DNA of 64,000 nt from Proteiniphilum sp. UBA5384 (GTDB taxonomy: Bacteria > Bacteroidota > Bacteroidia > Bacteroidales > Dysgonomonadaceae): the NCBI RefSeq assembly GCF_002410825.1, contig NZ_DHOS01000010.1, positions 40,270-104,269 on the forward strand. Reading direction: 5' to 3'. The notes under the pieces were generated by a model, which worked only from the letters and a program-made list of their open reading frames with translations, was not told where the DNA came from and searched no databases. The translations under genes were made by a program, and so were the position numbers. Below, piece after piece: positions 54,177 through 62,362 of the stretch (position 1 is the first letter of the stretch; each line of letters opens with the position of its first letter).

Positions 54177-54707
54177 TTATTTTGCGATGGAGAATTCAAT
54201 CTTGTCGTTGATGCTGATGCCGTACCGGTCGGCAAAACCCGCATTTACTTCCACTACATAGAGGGCCGGCTGGGTGGATGCATAATTCCACTCCTTTAAC
54301 GGAGTGGTATTTGCGTGTATAGTTACAATTTCCTTACCGGCATTTACAAAAAGGATATCTAGGGGAATATAGGTGTTTTTCATCCAGAAGCTTTGCATCT
54401 CTGCCCGGGTTTGGATAAACAGCATCCCTGCATTTTCAGGTAAGGAGCGCCGATACATCAATCCACGGGCACGTAATTGGTCGCTGTCAGCCACTTCGAT
54501 GTCGATCACGGTCAGTGTGTCTCTATTCTGTTGGTTTGTAAAGAAGAGTTCCCCCTGCTTGTTAAAAGGAATATCCATTACTCCGGACTCGGTAAATATT
54601 TCTGTATCGCCATTACCCCTTTGTGTGTAGTATACCGTTAGGCCAACGATGACAATCAATAAGATTACCAGATATATATTCCGCTTGTTTTTTTTCTTTT
54701 GTGACAT
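54177..54707 (-). CDS. DUF192 domain protein (membrane-anchored)
   Basis: A 176-residue protein with one N-terminal transmembrane anchor (YLVILLIVIVGLTVYYT) and a DUF192 domain: IEVADSDQLRARGLMYRRSLPENAGMLFIQ, then SFWMKNTYIPLDILFVNAGKEIVTI and VEVNAGFADRYGISINDKIEF. These are the family hallmarks (GLM-R, GMLF, FWMKNT-PLD). Function is not known. The gene lies downstream of the ABC importer on the same strand, behind a long palindrome. Confidence 0.93.
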   Translation of the reverse strand: MSQKKKNKRNIYLVILLIVIVGLTVYYTQRGNGDTEIFTESGVMDIPFNKQGELFFTNQQNRDTLTVIDIEVADSDQLRARGLMYRRSLPENAGMLFIQTRAEMQSFWMKNTYIPLDILFVNAGKEIVTIHANTTPLKEWNYASTQPALYVVEVNAGFADRYGISINDKIEFSIAK

Positions 54708-54762
54708 GTTGTGTATGTTTTTTTGTTGATGCTACTTGCCTTTAATTACTTTTTATTTAAAC

Positions 54763-54788
54763 TCATTTTCCTGAGCTCAGGAAAATGA
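54763..54788. repeat. perfect 26-bp palindrome
   Basis: TCATTTTCCTGAG followed at once by its exact reverse complement, CTCAGGAAAATGA. It has no loop and so looks more like a binding site for a dimeric regulator than a terminator. It lies 56 nt upstream of the DUF192 start and 122 nt downstream of the ABC ATPase gene. Confidence 0.6.
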
Positions 54789-54909
54789 TGTATAATTTCT
54801 AACTACAAATATATACAGATATACTTTATAAAGATATAAAAAAATCTGTTATCAAAAAGTATGTTACCAAATGGTATGCTACTGAAGAGTTTGAAACTAA
54901 AGTGTGTAA

Positions 54910-55716
54910 TTATCTCTTACCGTTCTTCAATCGTTGTTCGGATACGGGAAAGACCACCGGTTTGCCCGACACCGGATTGGTTTTTACGATTACCACCGTA
55001 TCGTATACACTTTCTATATGTTCATAAGTTATTACTTCTTCGGGTGTTCCCTGGCAGAAGGGTGTCCCTTCTTTCATCATCAGCAGGAAGTCGCAATATT
55101 CGGCGGCGAGTGAGAGATCATGTATGATCATCATCACGCTTAGTTTCATCTCTTCGTTCAGACGTTGGATCAGATTCATAAACCGTATCTGGTGGGTAAT
55201 GTCAAGATGCGATGTTGGTTCATCGAGCAGTAACAGGCGCGGGTGTTGCGATAGGGCACAGGCGATATTGGCCATTTGTTGCTCACCGCCGCTTAACTCT
55301 GTCATCGACTTATTACGCAGACGATAGGTGTTGGTCAGATGCATGTAGTGATGCGCTATTTCAATATCTTCTTTCCTGTCGAAGAATTGGAACTGCCGAC
55401 GGTAGGGAAGTCTTCCCATTAACACATATTCCTCTACCGATAGTTCTGCTGTTTCAGAGAATTGCGAGACGATAGCGAGTTTTTGTGCTTTCTCCCTCCA
55501 GGTAAGTTTCGACAGGTCAGCTCCATCAAGCAGGATATGCCCCTCTTTTAATGGTAATGTTCCCGATATCCCCCTGAACAGCGTGGTTTTCCCCGATCCG
55601 TTGGGTCCGATGATTCCGGCAAACGATCCTTCGTCAAGCGACAGATTGATGTCGTGTACCCGAAAGCCACTGCTATACCCGCAGGAGAGATTTTGTATGT
55701 CAAGGAAAGAAATCAT
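54910..55716 (-). CDS. ABC transporter ATP-binding protein (BtuD/FecE type)
   Basis: A 268-residue ATPase. Walker A GPNGSGKT (37-44), signature LSGGEQQ (141-147), Walker B LLLLDE (161-166) and the switch histidine (MIIHDLS) are in order. It belongs to the iron-siderophore/cobalamin importer family with the FecCD permease and BtuF-like binding protein encoded upstream. The start at 55716 (MISFLDIQNL) is the usual N-terminus; an upstream ATG would add ten residues. It is the last gene of a three-gene importer operon. Confidence 0.95.
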   Translation of the reverse strand: MISFLDIQNLSCGYSSGFRVHDINLSLDEGSFAGIIGPNGSGKTTLFRGISGTLPLKEGHILLDGADLSKLTWREKAQKLAIVSQFSETAELSVEEYVLMGRLPYRRQFQFFDRKEDIEIAHHYMHLTNTYRLRNKSMTELSGGEQQMANIACALSQHPRLLLLDEPTSHLDITHQIRFMNLIQRLNEEMKLSVMMIIHDLSLAAEYCDFLLMMKEGTPFCQGTPEEVITYEHIESVYDTVVIVKTNPVSGKPVVFPVSEQRLKNGKR

Positions 55717-55793
55717 CTTTTTTAATTGAAAATTGAAAATGGACAATGAATTGCAAATCGACGGAATTGAATATATTATTCATCATCAGTAAA

Positions 55794-56813
55794 TCAACTA
55801 ACTTCTTTTCGTCTTGATCTACTTAACAATAGTATAAACAAAATACCTCCAAGGATACCGGTAATTACCCCGATAGGCAGCTCGTTGGGTGAGATGATTG
55901 TGCGTGCCATCACGTCGCACAGGATCAGGAATATACCGCCACTCAGAAAGGAAGTGATAAGCAAAATGCGGTAATCCGTGCCTACCCACAGCCGTACGAT
56001 ATGCGGGATGACCAGCCCCACGAAACCAATGATTCCCGCCACGGCAATGCAAGCTCCGGTAAGCAATGAGGTAATGATGAACAGGACCCGGACTACGCTG
56101 TTGGCGTTAAATCCCAGATGTTTCGCTTTTTCTTCACCCAGGCGCAGTGCATTGAGAGGCATCACGAACAGATAAGAGAGGATCAGGCAAAATAGCGACA
56201 GTATGACCATTACTGTGATCAGGGTATTGTTCGGTTCATTGAGTGATCCCATCATCCAGAAAATAATACCGTGAACATTGTCGGTGGACGTGATGGACAT
56301 AAGGAACATCATTAATGAGGAGGCGATGAAACTGATCATGACACCGATAAGCAACATCCGATTGATGCTGAGTCCTCCTTTTCCAAGGCTGAGGGTATAC
56401 ACGAGGAAGATGGTCGCGAAGGCACCGATAAATCCGGCCAACGGCAGAAACAGTATATTGATCAGATGTATTCCTGCTACGATGGCAAAGGTAATACCCA
56501 ATGATGCGCCGCCTGAAATTCCAAGGGTATAGGGTTCCACCAGCGGATTCCGGTAAATACCTTGTAATATAGTACCTGCCAGGCTAAGGCTTCCACCTAT
56601 GGTCAAGCCCAGTAATGTGCGAGGAATACGGATATATGCCAATACGCCATATTCCACACTATCCTTCTCTGAAAGAATATGGGGCAAATCCCCTATTCGT
56701 ATGGGGATTTCACCCATTCCCAATGATAACATGAACACAGTTACGACTCCCACCAGAAGTAGAAGGACATAAAGGCTCCAAATCCATTGTTTTTGTTCCA
56801 TCGTTTTCATCAT
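55794..56813 (-). CDS. FecCD/BtuC-type ABC transporter permease
   Basis: A 339-residue inner-membrane permease with about ten transmembrane helices. Typical family segments are RIPRTLLGLTIGGSLSLAGTILQGIYRNPLVEPYTLGISGGASLG (near residues 60-105) and IAVAGIIGFVGLVIPHIVRLWVGTDYR (about 255-282), which contacts the ATPase. It should form a homodimer for import of a chelated metal or cobalamin. It is 15 nt downstream of the binding-protein gene and 77 nt upstream of the ATPase gene. Confidence 0.96.
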   Translation of the reverse strand: MMKTMEQKQWIWSLYVLLLLVGVVTVFMLSLGMGEIPIRIGDLPHILSEKDSVEYGVLAYIRIPRTLLGLTIGGSLSLAGTILQGIYRNPLVEPYTLGISGGASLGITFAIVAGIHLINILFLPLAGFIGAFATIFLVYTLSLGKGGLSINRMLLIGVMISFIASSLMMFLMSITSTDNVHGIIFWMMGSLNEPNNTLITVMVILSLFCLILSYLFVMPLNALRLGEEKAKHLGFNANSVVRVLFIITSLLTGACIAVAGIIGFVGLVIPHIVRLWVGTDYRILLITSFLSGGIFLILCDVMARTIISPNELPIGVITGILGGILFILLLSRSRRKEVS

Positions 56814-56828
56814 TCACACATCATCAAA

Positions 56829-57635
56829 TCATTCTCCCATCAATTGATCCATTATCCTTATTGTTTCTGCAAAGGTGATAGGGGTTGGTTGACAGGCGAT
56901 ATCCGAGTCGATGGTATAAATATGTTTGTTTTTAGTAGCCTCAAGACTGGCGTATCTGTTCCATACCTTTATTTCTTCTTCTCCTTCGACACCCATGGTA
57001 GCAATAAAAATATAATCGGGATTGTTAACGATAACAAATTCCCGAGTAACGGTGCCTTGTGTCAGCGTGCCTGCTATATTCCGGACTCCCAGCAGCGTCA
57101 TATAATCGTCCATAAAGGTATTGGAAAGGACAGCAAAGATAGGATTTGTTCCAATTTGGAAAAACATTGTCCGGTTTGTATATCGTTTATTCTTTTCGGC
57201 TATCTTATCAATGGTATGTTTGCTTTCCATTACGATTGCATTGGCTTTTTCTTTTTTGCCGACCCATTCTCCCAATTCGATGAACTGGTTGCATATTTCC
57301 TGAAAAGTTTTTGGAGTCTGGAAGATTTCCACTTTTATTCCAACCTTTTTCAGTAATTCTATATCTTTGGGATCGGTCAGTCCAGATGCCAGTACCAGAT
57401 CTGGTTTTAGGCTGATAATCTTTTCTACGTTGGCTTTTATGGCCGAAGAGACAATCTCTTTATTATCTTTTTTGCCTGCCGTACAATAGTTGGTGCATCC
57501 CACCAGATTATCCTGCGCTTCCAGATCATAAAGACTTTGGGTAAATGAAGGTGCCAATGACACTATACGTGCGTATGGCTGTCCCTGGACGGCAAAAGCC
57601 GTGATGATACATAAGAGGAGAAATAATTTTTTCAT
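56829..57635 (-). CDS. BtuF-like periplasmic binding protein
   Basis: A 268-residue binding protein with a Sec signal peptide (LFLLLCIITAFAVQG). The helical-backbone metal-receptor fold is seen in RIVSLAPSFTQSLYDL, LVGCTNYC, EKIISLKPDLVLASG and MDDYMTLLGVRNIAG. The pair of cysteines in GCTNYC recurs in Bacteroidota BtuF-like proteins, from memory. The ligand could be a cobamide or metal chelate; no cobalamin riboswitch was recognised in the 256-nt region upstream. The start at 57635 is required by the signal peptide; a longer frame would reach back across groES on the other strand. Confidence 0.92.
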   Translation of the reverse strand: MKKLFLLLCIITAFAVQGQPYARIVSLAPSFTQSLYDLEAQDNLVGCTNYCTAGKKDNKEIVSSAIKANVEKIISLKPDLVLASGLTDPKDIELLKKVGIKVEIFQTPKTFQEICNQFIELGEWVGKKEKANAIVMESKHTIDKIAEKNKRYTNRTMFFQIGTNPIFAVLSNTFMDDYMTLLGVRNIAGTLTQGTVTREFVIVNNPDYIFIATMGVEGEEEIKVWNRYASLEATKNKHIYTIDSDIACQPTPITFAETIRIMDQLMGE

Positions 57636-57757
57636 TTGTTTTAAATAAGAGCCGGGACTATTTGTGCTTCGCACATAGTGCAACCGAATAGCTATTTTCA
57701 AAATGCAAAGGTAACAAGAAACGGTTGAAGGAGACTGAAATTTTGACAGTAAATTTG

Positions 57758-57771
57758 GCAGTTTCTGTGCC
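57758..57771 (-). promoter_or_regulatory. sigma-54-like element facing the btuF-like gene
   Basis: On the minus strand GGCACAGAAACTGC has GG and GC separated by exactly 10 nt, the spacing of -24/-12 promoters. The same stretch read on the plus strand (57757-57770) also gives GG-N10-GC, so it is partly palindromic. Transcription would start near 57746, giving a leader of about 110 nt. Confidence 0.4.
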
Positions 57772-57811
57772 TTCAATGTATTTTTTTGGCAGAAAATAGA
57801 CTTTAATAAAT

Positions 57812-57828
57812 TTGGCACAGAATTCGCA
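57812..57828 (+). promoter_or_regulatory. sigma-54-like promoter of groES-groEL
   Basis: TTGGCACAGAATTCGCA: GG at 57814-57815 and GC at 57826-57827 with a 10-nt spacer, close to the -24/-12 consensus (TGGCAC...TTGC). Transcription would start near 57839, about 53 nt before the groES ATG. No CIRCE element was recognised. Confidence 0.6.
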
Positions 57829-57891
57829 GTTGTGGTAATGTCAATTAGAGAAACAATACTAATTATATTAACATCAATTTTAGTAAATCGT

Positions 57892-58164
57892 ATGAATATT
57901 AAACCATTGGCAGACAGGGTGCTGGTAAAACCGGCCGCTGCAGAAGAAAAAACAGTGAGTGGGATAATTATCCCCGATACAGCAAAAGAAAAACCGTTGA
58001 AAGGTGAAGTGATTGCTGTGGGGAAAGGTACAAAAGATGAAGAGATGGTGGTAAAACAAGGTGACAAGGTGCTTTATGGAAAATATGCCGGCACTGAAAT
58101 TGAAATCGATGGAGTACAGCATCTGATTATGCGTCAGTCTGATATTCTGGGAGTTATAGGATAG
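57892..58164 (+). CDS. groES: co-chaperonin GroES
   Basis: A 90-residue protein with the family start NIKPLADRVLVKP, the mobile loop EEKTVSGIIIPDTAKEKP, the roof part and the C-terminal YGKYAGTEIEIDGVQHLIMRQSDILGVIG. Full length is normal for GroES. It forms the heptameric lid of GroEL. The ATG at 57892 gives the family N-terminus; the longer frame carries 20 unrelated residues. It is 113 nt upstream of groEL on the same transcript. Confidence 0.98.
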   Translation: MNIKPLADRVLVKPAAAEEKTVSGIIIPDTAKEKPLKGEVIAVGKGTKDEEMVVKQGDKVLYGKYAGTEIEIDGVQHLIMRQSDILGVIG

Positions 58165-58277
58165 TAGATGCCGATTGACAGGAATTTACCGAAACTCAAT
58201 TTGGTTCAATTTAAATTAATCTGATAACAGATTTAATCTGTTCGATAAACGAACAACAATACAAAAATCGAAATAAA

Positions 58278-59912
58278 ATGGCTAAAGAAATTAAATTTAA
58301 CATGGACGCCCGCGACCTTCTGAAAAAAGGCGTGGACGATTTGGCAGATGCCGTTAAAGTAACATTAGGCCCTAAAGGCAGAAATGTAATTATTGATAAA
58401 AAATATGGCGCCCCTCAGATAACTAAGGACGGTGTGACTGTGGCAAAAGAGATCGAACTGGAAGATTCTTTCCAGAATATGGGGGCACAACTGGTAAGGG
58501 AAGTGGCTTCTAAAACCAATGATGATGCCGGTGATGGAACAACAACTGCTACTGTTTTGGCGCAGTCTATTATTGGTGTGGGTTTGAAAAACGTGACCGC
58601 CGGTGCTAATCCGATGGATTTAAAACGGGGTATCGACAAAGCAGTTATCACAGTGGTGGATAATCTGAAAAAACAAGCTGTGGAAGTAGGAAACGACCTG
58701 AAGAAAATTGAAAACGTAGCTAAAATTTCTGCCAACGGTGATGAAACTATCGGCAAACTGATTGCCGAAGCAATGCAGAAAGTAAGCAAAGAGGGCGTGA
58801 TTACTGTAGAAGAAGCGAAAGGTACCGATACCTATGTAGATGTAGTAGAGGGTATGCAGTTCGACCGTGGATATATCTCTCCCTATTTCGTGACCGATAC
58901 CGAAGCTATGGAAGTGGATTTTGAAAATCCGCTCATCCTTATTCATGATAAGAAAATTTCCGCAATCAAAGAGCTTCTTCCTATCCTGGAAAAAGGAATT
59001 CAAACCGGAAAACCCCTGTTACTTATCGCCGAAGATATCGATTCTGAAGCGCTGACTACTTTGGTGGTAAACCGTCTGCGTGGATCGTTGAAGGTGGCCG
59101 CGGTGAAAGCTCCCGGATTCGGTGACCGGAGAAAAGAGATGCTGGAAGATATTGCCATTCTGACCGGTGGGGTAGTGATCTCGGAGGAAAAGGGACTCAC
59201 ACTGGAAAATGCTACACTGGATATGCTGGGTAGCGCTGAAAAAGTGACGATCGACAAAGACACTACTACCATTGTAAATGGAAATGGTGAAAAAGAAGCT
59301 ATCAGCAACCGTATCGGACAGATCCGCGCTCAGATCGATAAAACTACATCCGATTACGATCGTGAAAAATTGCAGGAACGTTTGGCCAAACTGGCCGGTG
59401 GTGTAGCGGTACTTTACGTGGGTGCTCCTTCCGAAGTGGAAATGAAAGAAAAGAAAGATCGTGTGGAAGATGCACTTTCGGCTACCCGTGCGGCAGTGGA
59501 AGAAGGAACCGTCCCCGGTGGTGGTGTGGCTTATGTGCGCGCTATTGAGGCTCTTGAAGGGCTGAAAGGTGAAAATGAAGATGAAACTACAGGTATCGAG
59601 ATTGTAAAACGTGCTATCGAAGAGCCGCTTCGTCAAATTGTATCGAATGCCGGAAAAGAAGGTGCCGTAGTAGTACAGAAAGTACGTGAAGGTAAGGCTG
59701 ATTTCGGTTACAATGCCCGCACCGATCAATATGAAAACCTGTATGAAACAGGAGTGATTGATCCTGCCAAAGTAACCCGTGTGGCTTTGGAAAATGCGGC
59801 TTCTATCGCCGGCATGTTCCTGACAACAGAGTGTGTGATTACTGATAAAAAAGAAGATAATCCGGCTCCAATGCCTCCGATGGGCGGCGGCGGAATGGGG
59901 GGTATGATGTAA
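58278..59912 (+). CDS. groEL: chaperonin GroEL
   Basis: A 544-residue group I chaperonin. ATP-binding motif DGTTTATVLAQSI, equatorial LGPKGRNVIIDKKYGAPQITKDGVTVAKEI, apical substrate-binding segment VEGMQFDRGYISPYFVTDTEAMEVDFENPLILIHDKKI and GGGVAYVRAIEAL are all present, and the C-terminal tail is GGGGMGGMM, as usual. It folds cytoplasmic proteins with GroES. Full-length and intact. It ends at a Rho-independent terminator shared with the converging locus D. Confidence 0.99.
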   Translation: MAKEIKFNMDARDLLKKGVDDLADAVKVTLGPKGRNVIIDKKYGAPQITKDGVTVAKEIELEDSFQNMGAQLVREVASKTNDDAGDGTTTATVLAQSIIGVGLKNVTAGANPMDLKRGIDKAVITVVDNLKKQAVEVGNDLKKIENVAKISANGDETIGKLIAEAMQKVSKEGVITVEEAKGTDTYVDVVEGMQFDRGYISPYFVTDTEAMEVDFENPLILIHDKKISAIKELLPILEKGIQTGKPLLLIAEDIDSEALTTLVVNRLRGSLKVAAVKAPGFGDRRKEMLEDIAILTGGVVISEEKGLTLENATLDMLGSAEKVTIDKDTTTIVNGNGEKEAISNRIGQIRAQIDKTTSDYDREKLQERLAKLAGGVAVLYVGAPSEVEMKEKKDRVEDALSATRAAVEEGTVPGGGVAYVRAIEALEGLKGENEDETTGIEIVKRAIEEPLRQIVSNAGKEGAVVVQKVREGKADFGYNARTDQYENLYETGVIDPAKVTRVALENAASIAGMFLTTECVITDKKEDNPAPMPPMGGGGMGGMM

Positions 59913-59946
59913 TCCCGAAAATAGGTAAAATAAATACCCGAAAATT

Positions 59947-59998
59947 GAGACTGTCTCTAATGAAGCGAACCTTCAGAAGAGACAGTCTCTTTTTTGTT
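59947..59998. terminator. Rho-independent terminator of groEL
   Basis: GAGACTGTCTCT (59947-59958) and AGAGACAGTCTC (59978-59989) form a perfect 12-bp stem, with a smaller GAAG/CTTC hairpin in the loop, followed by a T-run (TTTTTTTGTTTT). On the minus strand it can also stop the locus D transcript, although only AATTTT follows there. Confidence 0.92.
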
Positions 59999-60012
59999 TT
60001 AGTTGTTATTCT

Positions 60013-61524
60013 TTATTTGTCATCTCCCAGGCCATTGGTCATACCGTACACATCGGCGTTGGCCCCTAAAATGGATATGCACTCGTCAATCTCCTCTTTG
60101 AATGTTTCGGTTATTCTTTTGTTATGGGTATCGACAAAGAGTACGGATCCTTTCTTTTCCGCTGTGCTATTTGGATTATACGTGGCTACAATCAGCCTGG
60201 TTTCATTGGTTGAGAGTCCCAGATGGATGATTGCCCCATATTCCGGAGGGATAGTGATGAATTCGCTAAGTGTAGGTAATTCTGTGGGAGTCGTATAAAT
60301 TTTGTTCCCAATGCCAAAGAAACAATCATTCTCCAGAGATACACATTTTGTATCCTGGTTTGCCCCTATGACAGGTAAAAGCGTTGAACCCAGGAACCTG
60401 TGGTTTATGCCATAATTGCTTTTAGGGTCATCATCAAATTCGTATCTATGAATATTGATGCCTTCGTTGCTTGCTGTGTATGCTGACAGCCCGTTCATAT
60501 TTGTCCTGGAGTTTTTTGAGAATCCGATAAAATATTCATTCTCCCGTATTGTCGGGGAGTCGGTGATGGGAATTACCCGGTCGTAGGCGTTTACTTCTGC
60601 TATGGTGCCTGATATCGGATCATTTTGCTTGGGTGAAACAAAATAGAATTTCCGGGAGAGTTTGTCGAAAGCCCACAGAGTATAGGGATCGTAAGTACCT
60701 CTTATGTGGCTCCAATAATAGTTCCCTTCATGTTTGGCAGGCCTGTAGAGCAATCCGGAGCCATAAAAAACCAGTTTGCCGTCACTTACAAATACTTCAT
60801 GTCCATAAGGATTTACGTCATACTTCTCCGGTTGGAATACGTACCCGGAATTCTTGTCCATGAAATTCTCTTCCGAAACCAGTGTAGAGGGCAGGAAAGT
60901 GCCATTATTGGTAGATGTGACCGGATAAGAGCCCTCTTTGGTGATGATGGTCATTGACCAGAAGTAATTGCCGAGTGCGTTGATATAGCCGAATGATCCG
61001 GCAATCTTTATTGGTTCCTTACCGAAAGTGACATCGCCGCAAACAGTAGTGTGTAAAATTTGTGGTATTTTGTCATCATTCCTAAAGGAGGGCAAATAAG
61101 CTACGATTGTGCTACCGTCCTGTTGGCGGGTAAGGAAATAGTACCCGTAGTTGAATTCGTTTACAATATTAATATCGAATGTCCTGTAATATTTCATTCC
61201 CGAGATGTTATCTGTCACAATGAATGCGCAATCCTTTTGTCCGTAGGGCATTGCCGGAAGCAATGCATCCAGGTTGCGTTCTTGGGAGATGGCAATTCCG
61301 GCCACTTCCCATTGAAAGGAAAGGTTTTCTTCGCCTGCGGTCAGGCTGCGTGACAATTCGGGGATAATCTGGATTGTTGCTCCCGGTGCATATGATTTTG
61401 CCGGAATATTTGCAATAGTTACCGTATTTAAATCGGTATAATCATAATTGCCTTTGTCTTCCGAGCACCCACAAAGGAGGAGGAGACCGGTTACAAAGAG
61501 GCTATGCAATATTTTTTCTCTCAT
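60013..61524 (-). CDS. PKD-like family lipoprotein (locus D)
   Basis: A 503-residue lipoprotein with lipobox LLCGC and the opening SEDKGNYDYTDLNTVTIANIPAKSYAPGATIQIIPEL, similar to the locus C protein at 37087-38625. The early part (LSFQWEVAGIAISQERNLDALLPAMPYGQKDCAFIVTDN) matches the PKD-like domain, and the rest shows propeller-like strands. The ATG at 61524 (MREKILHS) or the one two codons upstream could be used. It is the last gene of locus D in the window. Confidence 0.88.
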   Translation of the reverse strand: MREKILHSLFVTGLLLLCGCSEDKGNYDYTDLNTVTIANIPAKSYAPGATIQIIPELSRSLTAGEENLSFQWEVAGIAISQERNLDALLPAMPYGQKDCAFIVTDNISGMKYYRTFDINIVNEFNYGYYFLTRQQDGSTIVAYLPSFRNDDKIPQILHTTVCGDVTFGKEPIKIAGSFGYINALGNYFWSMTIITKEGSYPVTSTNNGTFLPSTLVSEENFMDKNSGYVFQPEKYDVNPYGHEVFVSDGKLVFYGSGLLYRPAKHEGNYYWSHIRGTYDPYTLWAFDKLSRKFYFVSPKQNDPISGTIAEVNAYDRVIPITDSPTIRENEYFIGFSKNSRTNMNGLSAYTASNEGINIHRYEFDDDPKSNYGINHRFLGSTLLPVIGANQDTKCVSLENDCFFGIGNKIYTTPTELPTLSEFITIPPEYGAIIHLGLSTNETRLIVATYNPNSTAEKKGSVLFVDTHNKRITETFKEEIDECISILGANADVYGMTNGLGDDK

Positions 61525-61547
61525 AATCATGCTGTTTTAATGATTTG

Positions 61548-62351
61548 TTAACCGGTGTATGGAATTGTGATGCGCGGCTTGGAGGTGTCTCCGTCGGGAT
61601 ACACCTCGTTGTCGATAAAATACTGCCTCAACATTTGGATGAACATGTCAGTTGACGGATACCACGAAAGAATCGTATAGTAAGGCATATTGTCCCAGTA
61701 TAAAGGTTTATCCAACCCGGGACCTTCAAAACGTTCCACATTTGGATCGGCCCCCAGGTAATAGATTTCCTTCCATTTGGTAAATTTTTCGCGTGAGAAT
61801 TCGCCAAAGATAGATTGCCATTTTTCCCACCATTCCGGAGGGGTTAGATGGTCGGTAAAGAGTATGGATATTTCCAGCAGGTTGTTATATCCGGACAGGA
61901 AATGTTCATTGGGTACAATCCTCAACACTAATCTCCTTTCTTCTTTTTGTAGAATCTCAGTCCGGTTTACTTTCAAGTAGATGGTATCCCTCATCTCTCC
62001 ACTTTTGACGGTCAGATTACTGATGGTGGTTTTATCCCAGTCCTCTGCGGTTGCCGTGGATTTGTCTGCCACTACTTCCACATGATATTTCCTGTCGGTA
62101 GCGGATGGTATGCCGATGATGGTGACAGGAATTTTAAACGTGTGAAAGGTGACGTGGCTCTCGTCCATATCGAACGAATAACTCATCACTGTATCCCGCA
62201 CTTTTGTGGGGTGCCCGAGTTGATTTAATACGTTGGGCATATCAAAATAGATAAAATTGTCTCCTTGAGCATCGAAGTCATCGATAGGTTGATTGCAGGC
62301 AAATAACGTAAACAAGGAGAACAGGGTCGCCAAAAAACTTTTTTTATTCAT
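61548..62351 (-). CDS. DUF4843 domain lipoprotein (locus D)
   Basis: A 267-residue lipoprotein, lipobox cysteine at residue 19 (LFTLFAC). GDNFIYFDMPNVLNQLGHPTKVRDTVMSYSFDMDESHVTFHTFKIPVTIIG, then RRLVLRIVPNEHFLSGYNNLLEISILFTDHLTPPEWWEKWQSIFGEFSREKFTKWKEIYYLG match DUF4843. It is the counterpart of the locus C protein (38662-39399) but has diverged widely. It lies 11 nt after the SusD stop. Confidence 0.88.
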   Translation of the reverse strand: MNKKSFLATLFSLFTLFACNQPIDDFDAQGDNFIYFDMPNVLNQLGHPTKVRDTVMSYSFDMDESHVTFHTFKIPVTIIGIPSATDRKYHVEVVADKSTATAEDWDKTTISNLTVKSGEMRDTIYLKVNRTEILQKEERRLVLRIVPNEHFLSGYNNLLEISILFTDHLTPPEWWEKWQSIFGEFSREKFTKWKEIYYLGADPNVERFEGPGLDKPLYWDNMPYYTILSWYPSTDMFIQMLRQYFIDNEVYPDGDTSKPRITIPYTG

Positions 62352-62362
62352 ACTACCTCCTT

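Noticed and set aside
54857..54885. Repeated GTATG/TAC motifs downstream of the ABC ATPase gene
   Set aside because: Imperfect and short; likely chance in an AT-rich gap.
57636..57891. CIRCE element or cobalamin riboswitch upstream of groES or the BtuF-like gene
   Set aside because: No TTAGCACTC-N9-GAGTGCTAA-type repeat and no B12-box were seen.
57636..58067. N-terminal extension of the BtuF-like protein by 144 codons
   Set aside because: The extension is antisense to groES and its promoter, and a normal signal peptide starts at 57635.
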